Of a DNA stretch of 64,000 nucleotides, positions 36,098-47,396 are shown in pieces (the stretch's first letter is position 1; each line of letters opens with the position of its first letter). The stretch is from Bombardia bombarda. Lineage: Eukaryota; Ascomycota; Sordariomycetes; Sordariales; Lasiosphaeriaceae. The notes under the pieces were generated by a model that ran no database searches, was not told the origin of the DNA, and worked only from the letters and a program-made list of their open reading frames with translations. The stretch is taken from the NCBI GenBank assembly GCA_030512295.1, contig JAULSR010000001.1, forward strand, positions 3,433,001 to 3,497,000, written 5' to 3'. The position numbers and the translations under genes were made by a program.

Positions 36098-39000
36098 CAT
36101 GGGATCCAAGACGAGAGAGAGAGGAGAGAGACGGCATAGCACCAAGTCCAGTGACCCCTTGGGTATGTCCAGCGTAAAGTGAGTCATGTTGGGTAGTGTC
36201 AAGAGCGGGAGGTACCACCCGAGATGCGCCGGGTTGTCGGAAGTCGTGGTAAGAGTCGTCGAAGCCCTTTCTTTTCTGGACATGGCTCACAGTTTTATTG
36301 GCGCCTTTTTTTATGACGCCTGCTTGCATTGGCCTAGGGGCGGTGGGTCTTGGGCACGAAGACGTGAGAGGGAGCGGTCGCACGTGGCTCCAGTAGAAGG
36401 CCAGATGCTGTCTCTCGTTGCACGGGTGGGCAGGAGGGGAGACTGGGAGTGTGCGCGGTGCGGGCCTTGAAGCCCAACCGGAATGCGGCTCGATTGCTAT
36501 TTTATGTGGGCTGGGGCGAAAATCCCGGTCTTCCCTCTTGAATCTCTTTGGGCAGGAAAATGTTCCATGGAGGTCTGTTGCTTATCGGGCTAGCTTCCGC
36601 TCGGAACTGGGCTTTCCATACGCAAAAAAACATGGGCCCTCTTGTCGGCGCCCTCCAAGTTCTGTATTCAACCATCCTCTTCCCATCGTCCCATCGGGAT
36701 ACAACGCACGGTACCTGCTTGGTTCGGGGCCTGTTACTGGCCGTCATATGACTTAATCATGCAGATGTGCAAGGTACTTGGAATAGTTATCATAGCTTGG
36801 CTCTGAGCTGAGGATACTTGTGCTGGCCGAATTTGACGTGTTTATCAAGAGAATCAAGCCGTTGTCTGTTTCCATCGATGTTGTAGTGCTCTCGCCGTCA
36901 TTGATCTACCGATGTCGATGTACTTGTGGGTTGGTGGATATAAGTAGGTAGACTGGAATATAATACGCGGTCGCTCCGCAACATGGTTAGGATTGTCTTG
37001 CATATCTCGCAAGCGTCTGTTTTGTTTTGGATCGATGGTGAACTACCCCATTCAGCCACTTTTTGACAGTGTCTTGCATTGTGTGCTGATTGAGTGCATT
37101 CGAGTCGGCGATTCACCCCCCTCACGCGACAAAATAGAAGAAACGTGGGATCAACGAGGATGTACACACCAAGATCGAAGGAGACCAGCATAAGCATAAT
37201 GAAGTGGCAACAAGAGGGAGATACCGGAGGCTGATGAACATGACATGAGATGGAGGTTTGCTGGTGTCCGTATTACCTACTAATAAACCAACGACTGTCC
37301 ACATTCACCAACGTTATCATTGACAACTGGTCCATGTGTGTAAGTGCATGGAAGTTTCATCGTGTCCGTAGGCAGGGCAACGCTCCGCCTCTCCCAGCGC
37401 TGCAGCAGCTACGGGGACTACCAGTTACCTATCCCTTCAATCTTCATTCAGCCTGCGTCAGCGTCACTGCATTAATCAGAACCTGTACCCGTTACAGCGC
37501 CATCCATATATTAGGACACCGGGATCGGTTGTGCCTCTCCCCGCCCAGACCCCGTGGACCTGACCTGACCTCTTGCTGCCATCCTATACCTCGTACCGGC
37601 CCGCGCTCAAAGAACGACACCTATTATATCGAACGTTGGGTTACGCAGTGGCAAAGCTCAGGTCATTATCCGGACTGTTGACAACAACGGCACCCTTTCG
37701 GGTATATAGCACAAGAGGACAAAACGCTTTTCGATTGATGCCCATGGTCAAGGATCCGGTCATCCCATCTCGCATGCCACGCTGCCCAGTGCCCACTGCC
37801 ACCAGCTAGACACACCGAAAAGCACCCTCATTTGCGACTGGTTCTATCGCCAAAAGCGACGTTCAAGAGTACCAAGGTATGATGATGTTTCCATCTGATT
37901 TGTTGTTGTCATGGCTGTGGTTATTGTTCTGGGCCCTATGGATCCTTTCGCTTGTTGGGTTGATTTGCTTTGGCCCTCCACGGTCCTCCACGGTCCTCCG
38001 CTGCCCTGGTCGGCAGTCCTTGCCGTCCAGGTTGTTGCCGCTCCTCCATTCATTAGCTTGAATTTTGGCGGGTCGTCTGTCACCGGGAGCCGGGAGCCAT
38101 GAAAATCCCCCAGGAAAATCGCGGGGAGTGACGGAGGAAGGAGGGAGGTGAAGTGAGGGGTGGAGGCCCCAGCTTGCCTCGCATCGCTCCTGCCGTTGTA
38201 CACACATTGCCGTACTGTACACAACAAGAAAGGAAGCAATTGGTCACACGATCGTCCTCTCCCTCCAATCCTATTACCTATTACCTATTATTGCTGGGTT
38301 GAGAATCATTTGTCTTCATCGTCGCCGTCACCGTCACCCACCACCCGTCTCACCGGCGCATCACTCCCATGATTCTACCAAGCTCGCGACGATTCCATGC
38401 CAGATGTTCAGCCCCTCACTAACGCTATGTCCCCTACACCTCTAGGTAGTAACCGCTGTGGCTCGCTGATTACCTATTTATCGATTATTTGACGCCGATG
38501 CTGCGAGTGCACTCAACATGTCGCCTGGCGCTTGAACTCTGACCTGCCTGACCTTCCTGCGTTACGTTACCGCTGTGTTGTTGATGCCACCACCTCTGTT
38601 CATCACCGCTCTGGCCTGTCAGATTCCATCACAAGACACGCGGTTCAACACGGTGCGCACCTACGTACAGAACACAGATATAAACATTCAGCAGACCTAA
38701 GGTGTGTGAGTTCGAGTTCCACTAGGTCTTTTGATATAAACCCCTATCTCCAAACCCCCGTCTCCCAATTCCTATTCTTCCCTTTCTTGGTGCATGCGAG
38801 CCCCTCTCATATCGTGAGCTGGGCCTTGGTCCAAGTCCGCGACCCCCCTGGCTGCGCCCTGTCATAGCCTGCCTCCCTGCCTCACCTCACCGACTAAGGT
38901 ACCTTTTACCCCTCGGTGGATCGGATCTCTACTATCGAGGAGTGCTGTGCTTCTTTTGGTGTCACTAACCGGGCCCTAGACAGCCTGATCTAAGCTTTTT

Positions 39001-39471
39001 TTTTTTTGAGCCCAACCTGGGGCTGTTCTTCTTTTCGCCAGGTGCTCCCAGTCAAAATTCAAGAACATCTCGAAATTCCAAGAGTGTTGAAACGACTAAG
39101 ACACTTTCATCCCACCAACGACCGACCAAGATCTTCTCTGGCCCTTGCCAACACTCAATACGACCACCAGACTAAATTCCCGCGGTCATTTAACTATTGC
39201 GGAGCCTCGGCGCAATCGCAATCGCCCACCGCAGTCGCAGCCGCCCACCTTAGTTGTCTTCAGTCCATCGCCGGCATAGCCACCCCTCCGCGCCTGCTGC
39301 ATACTCACCGCTCAACGTCCCCTTTTCTACCGCTCTGTCGCAGGGACGGGAAAGCTGGCCCGCGCTAGATCAAATCCATTTCCAACCAACAGTATAGCAT
39401 TTCCGCCTTTACTCCAACCCTTTACCTGCGCATTTCCGCGAGCCAGAGGGTGATTACTCCAACTCTTTCCA
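36098..39471. other. Long gene-free interval
   Basis: About 3.4 kb between EMC2 and the ubiquitin-like coiled-coil gene. No supportable coding frame is seen on either strand. It includes an 11-base T run near 38997 and CT-rich stretches just upstream of 39472, consistent with a long 5' leader of the next gene. Confidence 0.5.
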
Positions 39472-42142
39472 ATGTCGTAAGTCCTGTCCAAGTTCTGACC
39501 GGCTTAGAATTACGCCGCAATTCCTACCATATCTGCCAATCGACTAACGCCGCATTCCTCTCGGTAGCCACAGACGACGACCCGCACACACAACCGTGAT
39601 TATTGACAACACTGGATCTACAAGCTCCTCAAGTTCATTTGACGAATCATCAACGCGCCACAGCCACGAAGAGTACAGCGAGTCGCTGGCTGACCCCGAC
39701 GAACAAGACGACTGGGACGACTTGGACGACGACGACGACGAGCTGGATCCTTCAGACTCCGCATCGGTCAGCCACGAATACGCCCAACCTCCACAACGAC
39801 CGCGCAGCGCAGCACGACCTCGCAGCAGTTCGCGCCACCACCAAATACCTCCCCACGCGCGACAGTCCTCCTTTGCATTTCGGGCGCCCGCGCCCCCTCC
39901 TATGAACGCTCCTCCGATGAGTATTGATCCGTCTGACGAGTACACATCGTACGGTCGTGGGTACGCCGCGCATCCACCGCCGCCGCAAAACCACGGCGCG
40001 TTCTATGGTGCCAGAGGCGGCCCGACACCCGGATATGCCCAGAGCCAAATGGGGGGCTACATGCCAAACCACTATAGCGGTCAGATGGTTCCTTACAGCA
40101 ACTATTCAAACCCGTTTGCGCCCATGAATGGCGTTATGGCCCCAGCTGGTGCTCCTAGCTACTTTGGAGATCCTCGCTCTCCTTACGACATGATGCCCTA
40201 TCAACAGCAAAATCCGAATTACTTTGGAGGCGGCGGTGCCGGACCTGGGTACGGTCCCCCGCCTCACATGCAAGGCTATCACTACAATCCTCCACCACCG
40301 CCGCCGACTGAGATCCAGGCACCCGCAGCGCCACCAACACCCGCGCCGCCGCCTGAGAAGAAGCCGGATCCAGAGGTGGAAAAAATGAAATTGGAGCTCG
40401 AGCTCTACAAAAAGCAGAAAGCGGAAAAGGAGGCTGAAGAAAAAAGGAAAGAATTGGAGGCGCAGATCCGTAGACAGACTCAAGAGGCTGTCGAGAAGGA
40501 GCTGGAAGCGCGCCGAAGGCACCAAGAGGAGCTCGCCAAAGAGATGAAGAGATCAGCACAAGAAGCCGAGAAGGCTGCGCGGGAAAAAGTAGCGGCGGAG
40601 CAAAAAGCCAAGGCAGAGGCCGACAAGAAATACGCCGAAGAGTTGAAAAGAGCGAAACAGGAGGAGCGCGAAAGGCTCGCGGCCGAGGAAAGGGCGAAAG
40701 AGGAGCAAAGGAAGCGCGATGCTGAAGCTGCTGCTGCCGCCGCTGCCGCCAAGAAGCTTGAAATCGAAAATGCAAGGAGGGAGGAGCAGGAGAAATACAG
40801 GAAGGCCCGCGAAGCAGAAAAGCAGGCAGAGGAGGCGGCGAAACTGAAGGCGGCTGAAGAAGCTTTGAAGCAGAAGCAGCGGGAAGATGCTCAGAAGGCG
40901 GAGTTGGAAAAAATGCAGAAGGAACACGAGCTGAAGATATTAGCTGCACTCAAGGAGGAGCGGGAAAAAATGGAAAAGGATAGGAAAGCTGCGGAGGAGG
41001 CTGCGAAGGCCGCGGCCGAGAAAAAGAAAGCCGAAGATGATTGGAAGAAGAAGATGGAGGAGGCTGCGAAGGCCGAAGCCGAGAAGATTGCGCGGGAAAA
41101 GCTTGACGCTGAGGCCAAGGCTGCTGCGGACGCCAAGGCTGCTGCTGACCAAAAAAAGAAGGATGAGGAGGAGTTCAAGAAGAAGATCATCGAGGAAACA
41201 AAAGCAAAAACGGCCGAAGCCGAAAAGAAGAACGAGAAGAAGCCCATCAAGTTCAAGGACGCTGTCGGCCGAAAGTTTAGCTTCCCGTTTCATTTGTGTA
41301 AAACATGGCAGGTATGTAGAGCCAAGTTTGTGGTACAACGACGCCATTTCATTTACGCTAACCTTGAATATAGGGAATGGAAGATCTCATCAAGCAAGCC
41401 TTTCTGCATGTGGATGTCATTGGACCACATGTCCAGGAAGGACATTATGATTTGATCGGCCCCAACGGCGAAATCATCCTCCCGACGATCTGGGAGAAGG
41501 TGGTTGAGCCAGATTGGGCAATCACCATGCACATGTGGCCAATGGATAAAGCGCCACTCCTACGCCATGGGCCTCCGGGAATGTCACCCGGAGGCATGCC
41601 GATGGGGATGCGCCATGCCAGTGGCGGTCAACCTCACATGCATCAACACCATGGACACATGGACCCCCGAATGCAGGCCGAACAACAAATGCGTGCGCGA
41701 GAACAAGCGATGCGCGCTGCTGGCGTACGGCCACCTGACCCCCGGGGTCGCGCCGGCGGCCCTCCCATTCCTCCGCCTCCACCCGGTTGGGGTGGCCAAG
41801 CGGCCATGGGAGGCATGGGAGGCATGGGAGGCATGGGAGGCATGGGAGGCATGGGGCGTCCTCGTGGCGGTGTTGATATTGTTGATGTGGCGCCTAATAG
41901 ACCGCCCAAGAAGGCGGCAAGAGGCGGCACTACTGTTTTAGGGTGGATGGCGGGCTCGAGCATGAAGACCAAGACCACCGGCAAGAAGTATGTCTGCATA
42001 GTCCCGTCCAAGCACCGTGCACACCCCAAGCCCATGATATATCAGTCTGTCCTCGTCCCCCACCCCCTCGTTTTCTAATCTGGCAGCTTCTTTCCTCTCA
42101 AATACTGACAATTATTACAGGAAGAAACACCCAGGGCCTTGA
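39472..42142 (+). CDS. Coiled-coil protein with fungal ubiquitin-like domain
   Basis: Exons are 39472-39476, 39568-41311, 41374-41987 and 42121-42142, giving 794 residues. The tiny first exon encodes ATG TC; splicing gives MSHRRRPAHTTVIIDNTGS. The N-terminal 260 residues are disordered (Ser/Asp-rich, then Pro/Gly/Tyr-rich). Residues about 268-570 form one long Lys/Glu/Ala-rich coiled coil. Residues about 563-640 hold a ubiquitin-like fold typical of fungal proteins (KFKDAVGRKFSFPFHLCKTW, GMEDLIKQAF, GHYDLIGPNGEIILP, WAITMHMWPM). The tail has a Met-Gly-Gly repeat and ends in KKKKHPGP from the 22-base last exon. The intron inside the ubiquitin-like domain has a GTATGT donor. Function is unknown; the domain is a marker of the family, not proof of ubiquitin signalling. 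Confidence 0.88.
41805..41854 (+). repeat. 9-bp tandem repeat encoding Met-Gly-Gly
   Basis: About five copies of ATGGGAGGC in the Pro/Gly-rich tail of the ubiquitin-like coiled-coil gene. The near-identical codons suggest recent slippage. Confidence 0.85.
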
Positions 42143-43491
42143 TTAGCCTGATATGCTTGCTTGATCATTGTGGCTTGCACAGCCGTATTCCCTATAGGAT
42201 TACACCAAGTTCAACTACTATATGTTTTTTAGTTTGCAGAATGTCTTAAACTGCTAGCATCACTACTCCTTTCTTAGAAACCTATTTAGTCTCCCCCTAT
42301 CTACGGATTTGAGTTTTGTGGCATTTTGTTGTTCGCCTATTTCTTTACAGTCTCTCGATACCTTGTCGCCAGTCATTTTGGGGGTTTTTATTGTTCACTT
42401 CGTTTCTTGCTAGATTTCCTGCCTTTTTGGACACACCAGGTTGAAGTCTGCTACCAAGTCAGTTCGTTCTGAGGTTTAATGCGCTGATGTTGGAAAGTAC
42501 GAGACACAAAGGGATGGGATGGATTATTGGATGGTTGGATGAATGGAAGGAATGGATTCTATGATCCGACTGACAGCAATGCCGATTCGCGATTCGATGA
42601 GTATGGGTTATATTTTATCCCTCGACTATGGGATGACGACGAGTGAGGGAGAGTGAGCGGCGGAACCCAACGACTGATTCTGCTCTGCTTTATCGCTTGT
42701 TTATAACTCGTTCGCCATGGGTCACGAATCACGGATCAGGTTGAAGTCGGGCGCGCTCGCAAACATTTATTAGCCTGGCGCAAGAAGAGTTCATTAGTCA
42801 AATTTGGCGCCGTGAAAGGGTGGGGGCGATGTCGACGGCTAGGACGGTGGATGTTTTTGATCTTATTAGATGGGGATGCGGAAGCTACTTACACTTTGTT
42901 GGATATTTGGACTTTTGACACATTTCATTTGTTGGATGAAGGGGGTTTTATGTCTTGATTTCTTGGTTTATTTGAGTACACACACCGCACACTACACACT
43001 ACACACGCAGCGTTGTATTTTTTGTTTCTACTAGAAACATAACTACCCAAGATTAAATACACTCCATTATGAGTAAAAAACAGTCTAAAGAAGGGGCAGT
43101 ATTTGTGAGTGGTATATTGTGCATGTACTTGCAACATCTAGAATATGGGCTGCCTGATGCCTGTGTGAAAATAAGGGGGTATTTATTTACATGTTAGAGT
43201 ATATGAGTTGACAAATCTGATTTATGTTTACAGATTGTAGTATTAATACATGTATTTGTTACATTAAGCATACCAGAAGAGATACGTCTCAACCCTGGTG
43301 TATGTTCAACCCAACACTCACCAAACTCGTCAAATGAGATGAGATGAGATTCGGTATCCGCGTCTATACCTACGTCTATCGTTTTCTTCTTTCGGTTTCA
43401 TGTCGCATCCGTTATTCGTCTAGCGACCTTTTACTGTTTCTTATTCTAATCTAATGTTGTTTCCCCGTAGACAGGGTTTTAATTCTAATTA
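42143..43491. other. Convergent intergenic region
   Basis: About 1.35 kb between two converging genes. It is AT-richer, with GGATG repeats near 42510-42560 and several T-rich stretches; it presumably holds both 3' UTRs. No gene seen. Confidence 0.6.
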
Positions 43492-44397
43492 TTATTTCCC
43501 ATGAAGTGCCCTCGCCCTGTCCTCAAACGCCTGCACCATCTCGTCGGCCTTGTCGCTGGCGATCTGGCCGACGGCGTGGCCGAGCATGGCGTTGACGAAC
43601 TGGAACCTCACGCTTAAGGTGACTTCGGCCCAGCCACCAGCGACATCAGCTGCCGTTCCGGAGGAGGAGGTTGCTGCAACAGGCCGGACGGTCCAGCGGG
43701 TGACGAGGCTTTCGAATATTCCTGGAGCCGCTGCTGCCTCCCCAGACTTTTGTGATGGCAGCAGTGATGATGGTGATAATGTCGATACATCGTAGCCGAA
43801 GCGAGCCAGCGTGCTCGCGGGGATGGTGGTCTGCGCGGCGCCGCTCACGGCCTCGACGAGCTCGCCGGGGACGCAGTAGACGCGCGAGGTGTAGCTCTCG
43901 GTGAAGGGGCCCCAGCCGACGGTTAGGTCGGCGCGGGCTGGCCAGCGGGTGGTCGTTGAAGCACCATCATTTCCCTCTCTTGGGGATGAAGAAGGGGAAG
44001 GGTTCGTCCATGCCGTCACGCGCGACAGGGTGCAGTGCGGCAGAAAGGCCGAGTACGAGTCGATGTTGGCGATGAGGTTGTAGACGTGCGCGGGCGGGTA
44101 GGGGAGGGTGCGGCGCGCGTGGATGGTCTGCGGGCTGGAGGGCCCGGCGAGGTTGGGCAGGGCGGAGAGGAGCCAGGATGCGTTGTTGTTGTTATTGTTG
44201 TTGTTGCTTGAGGAGTAGGTGCGGCGTGTTGATGGTGATGTGAATGGTGCTGTTGCTGTTGCTGGGGACGATAGGGCCTTGTGGTTCCAGCGGGCGCAGA
44301 GAGGAGTTGTCCGCGCCAAGGGAAGGGAGGAGCAGGAAATGGGGGCTTTTATTATTTGATGCGCCGAGGCCAGGGCCCTGGCTGTTCGTGGCGCCAT
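43492..44397 (-). CDS. Coenzyme Q-binding protein COQ10, mitochondrial
   Basis: A START-domain lipid-binding protein needed for efficient coenzyme Q function in the inner mitochondrial membrane. Intronless, 301 residues. The N-terminal about 75 residues are Arg/Ser/Thr-rich with almost no acids, as expected for a mitochondrial targeting sequence, and include a poly-Asn run (eight). The Coq10 domain begins at IHARRTLPYPPAHVYNLIANIDSY and includes FLPHC, ADLTVGWGPFTESYTSRV, LVTRWTVRP and VRFQFVNAMLGHAVGQIA near the end. Two low-complexity insertions (Ser/Pro/Glu-rich near the 5' third, Ser/Ala-rich before RWTV) make it longer than the roughly 200-residue yeast protein. The minus-strand ATG at 44397 is the first in frame. 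Confidence 0.92.
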   Translation of the reverse strand: MAPRTARALASAHQIIKAPISCSSLPLARTTPLCARWNHKALSSPATATAPFTSPSTRRTYSSSNNNNNNNNASWLLSALPNLAGPSSPQTIHARRTLPYPPAHVYNLIANIDSYSAFLPHCTLSRVTAWTNPSPSSSPREGNDGASTTTRWPARADLTVGWGPFTESYTSRVYCVPGELVEAVSGAAQTTIPASTLARFGYDVSTLSPSSLLPSQKSGEAAAAPGIFESLVTRWTVRPVAATSSSGTAADVAGGWAEVTLSVRFQFVNAMLGHAVGQIASDKADEMVQAFEDRARALHGK

Positions 44398-45123
44398 TGA
44401 TATTATGTTCGGCCTGCAGGTAAGGTAGCGATTATAGGTGTGAGGTGTGTTTTCTTTTGTGGCGCGGGACGATCACCTCGGACCGGGATGGATGGTGCTA
44501 TATGAGTGGGAGAAGTAGCTGCAGGCTCATTATTTGAGAGGTGATTAAAAGTTTTGTTGTTATTGCCCTGGGAAGTCCATCGCCGTCGTGGTATTTCCGA
44601 ATTCTCATCCAGTTAACGTGGAACATGAGTGTGATGCTATTCGCGATTTTGCGGGTCATGATCCATGGAGCTGGTCCGGAAACAGTGGAGCTTGGTCTGC
44701 CGAGGCTTTGTTGGTATGGAAGTTCTGTAGCTATTTGCACTAGGGAGCTTAGCGCACGCATAATGCGCTAGCTTTAGTTTTACAGGGCTATCCTGAGTTC
44801 CAAACTCAATGTAATTGCTGTCAATTTACTACGACATTGTTAGAAACCCAAGTTATATCTCGGGAGATTCAATGGCTTTATTTAGTCTCTAGTAAAAGTG
44901 TTTAAGCCATGAAGTGCGCGACCGACATCGTCACATTTCGATACTTTAGGCTCTGGAATAATATGGCGCATCATCGTAGCACTAAACACAAAAGATGGAC
45001 TGCTAGTGGAACTAATAAATCTATTGACCTGATGCACAAGGTATCTCTATCTCTATAACATAACCGCGCTCCACGCACAACCAATGCATTGTTCCAGCGT
45101 TAGACAGAACTGATGTAAGGATA
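44398..45123. other. Intergenic region
   Basis: About 0.7 kb between the COQ10 start and the stop of the small TM gene. No gene is seen; it should contain the COQ10 promoter. Confidence 0.6.
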
Positions 45124-45719
45124 CTACCGTCGTATCATTCCAGAATCGTCCTCGTCCTCTTCCTCGTCCTCTTCGTCGCTATCGTCTCTAAAGCCTTCTT
45201 CCAGGCTACCAAACATGTTAACATGCGCCTGCTTTTCACACAGAGGGTCGGTCTATACTGACTCTCTGCTTAACCTTCTAGCACTGTCGATGGCGACGTT
45301 CCTCCCCGGTGTCAGAACACTCCTCGTGGACTCGTCCACGTCGCCCAATTCCTCTCCCTCGTCCGAGTCGTAACCGGCATCAGAGCCGCGCTCGGCAACG
45401 ACGAGGCGGTCTTGTAACCGCTGCCTCCATGATGACGGGACTAATAGCCTGCCAAAGAAGCCCTGCACTCTCGCCCTGATAGATGATGTTTGGCTCGATA
45501 TCGTCTCCAGTGGTAGGTATTGGCTGTAGCGATTTCGGTAGCGTTGCCACAGTGGTATGAAGACGTATGTCGAGGCGAGGAATAGGATGAGCGAGATGAG
45601 CGCTGGAACGACCAGGGTCTGTAGAAAAAAGAAGGGGAAATAGGTATCAGTATTCAACTTTATGCGATCGCTGCCTTGTCCGCTGTTCTTACCTTGATGA
45701 CCGAAAAAGAGGCGCTCAT
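45124..45719 (-). CDS. Small one-TM protein with acidic tail
   Basis: Exons (minus) are 45719-45693, 45618-45263 and 45205-45124, giving 154 residues. Exon 1 is nine codons (MSASFSVIK). Exon 2 opens with one strong TM segment (TLVVPALISLILFLASTYVFI) then WQRYRNRYSQYLPLE, a basic amphipathic part (ARVQGFFGRLLVPSSWRQRL) and an acidic SDEGEE stretch. The last intron (45206-45262, 57 bp, GTCAGT donor, GTTAAC branch, TAG acceptor) joins LSR to DLEEGFRDD and adds a 27-residue acidic tail; read through without splicing, the frame instead stops at 45253-45255. The topology suggests a tail facing the cytosol in an internal membrane. I do not recognise a named family. Confidence 0.75.
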
Positions 45720-47396
45720 GATGAGCCGTGTCACAGTCTAGGGCCCAACGCAATATATCGCGATGTGGTGCTGGAAACAGCTCGAAAAAAAACCGACGTT
45801 TGATTGTGACGAGCGATGCGAATCTTTTTCCAGGGGGGATTGGAGATGGTGGTCGTTCCGTGATGGCCGCAGGGCGCAAAGGGCTGCGAGGCTGAACGAC
45901 ACGCGCGACCCGTCTCCTGTCACCTTGTACTTAACTAGACCCAGTACGGGATACCGTAGGTGCCGCCTATTGCGGCAAGCTCCGCAAACCACAACCCACC
46001 CAGCAAATGACCCGAAGTGGGCTGTCGAATCTTGACATCCCATCACGAAATCGAGGTCACGGACCCTGTCTGCAGGCCAGCAATCGGGCGGTAATGAGCC
46101 GGTCAATATCCTCTAAAATAGTGTGACTACGGGTAACGGGATGCGGGTTCAACACCCACTCGAAGCAGCAGACACATGAAGATAGGTATTCACTTGCATC
46201 TGCATTCAGAGCACTGACGAATATTGCTCTGATTTTGAGTAGTACTCCATACCTAGACTCCCTCTGTTCTTAATTGGTGCATCAAATTAAAGTCAGGAAA
46301 TGCATTCTGCAGGAGTATTGGTTCCATCTATCCATAATAAGGTGACCAGCACAACTGCTTCCTGAAAATGGGGGTTACAGGTCCACCAGTCACAGTGGTA
46401 ATGAATGTGAGCTCGGACGCTTCCGAGAAGACGCCCTGGTGACTTGGGTGCGCCGAGGCACCCACCCCCTGCCGTATCTGCGCGTCAAGACACTCAGGGG
46501 GTGATCCCCAACTAAGCCTGTTTCAGACCGTGGAACCCCCTTTGACAACTTTGCCTTATCGATTCGCGATTCTGCTGCTCCGCTCCATGGACGCTCCTAA
46601 AGCCCGAGCGAGCGAGCACCAAAAAGTCGCAGTCTACCGTCAAGTCTGGACGAGACCTCACCCATCAAACATTGAAACAAAACGTCTGCTAGGTACCTAA
46701 CTACAGTGGAGCGAGTACTGTACTTTTAGCACTTGCTGCTGTTGGGTGCTGCGGGTCACCCACCCACCTCCCTCCTTCAGCACGCTCAGCTCGCATCGCC
46801 CCCGGGAGCTAGACCGAACTTGACTTGCCTCGACGCGGCTGCTTCCATCGCACATCCCGCATCCATCGCACAGAGCGCATCGCACCCCCCCTAAACACAA
46901 AAAAACACGCCTACAAACGAGGCCCTTTACGAGGCCCCTCCCACTTCTTATCAAAGTAAATCGTCGTCTAAACAAGAGCCCAGTGCCTCTGCCTTGCTTG
47001 GGACGGAAATCTGCACCCGTATGTCAGGGTTTCTTGGACTTTCCGCAATGCTGCCAGTGATCAATAACGAGTGTTCCCGACGGGACCAGACCTCATGCTA
47101 AAACGCTCCCGCTTCATGCACAGAACACATCACAAGCCCGGCTCTGCGAATCGCTGCATTTCGACCTCTGCCGTCTCGCCCGACAAGGACATGATGCGAT
47201 CCACCCTGGGTCTGAGACACCGAGTCCATTGACGGGAACTTTACCACCCTCTCCAGCCGGTCCACCTACGCTTTAACTGCTAGAACCAGATCCCGTACCG
47301 AATCCCGTACCGCCTTTTGCCGAGAAGGCTCACGCTGGTGACTACGAGCACCTCCCTTGCCAGCGCGCCGCCTGTTTCACGCCTCCCGCCTTCGCC
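45720..47396. other. Intergenic region, divergent promoters
   Basis: About 1.7 kb between the divergent starts of the small TM gene and the formin. No supportable gene. A tRNA B-box-like sequence near 46146 lacks an A box and is not called. It likely contains the formin promoter and a long leader. Confidence 0.5.

Noticed and set aside
38690..38730. GAGTTCGAGTTCC resembling a tRNA T arm
   Set aside because: The stem does not pair and no cloverleaf can be drawn.
40155..40949. 264-codon minus-strand frame rich in Phe/Leu/Ser
   Set aside because: Antisense of the Lys/Glu/Ala coiled coil of the ubiquitin-like gene.
45233..45262. 30-bp intron or stop-codon readthrough at the end of the small TM gene
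   Set aside because: Too short to splice, and no known readthrough context; a 57-bp intron with branch site explains the downstream acidic frame better.
46140..46165. tRNA B-box-like GGGTTCAACACCC
   Set aside because: No A box or acceptor stem can be paired in the expected upstream distance.
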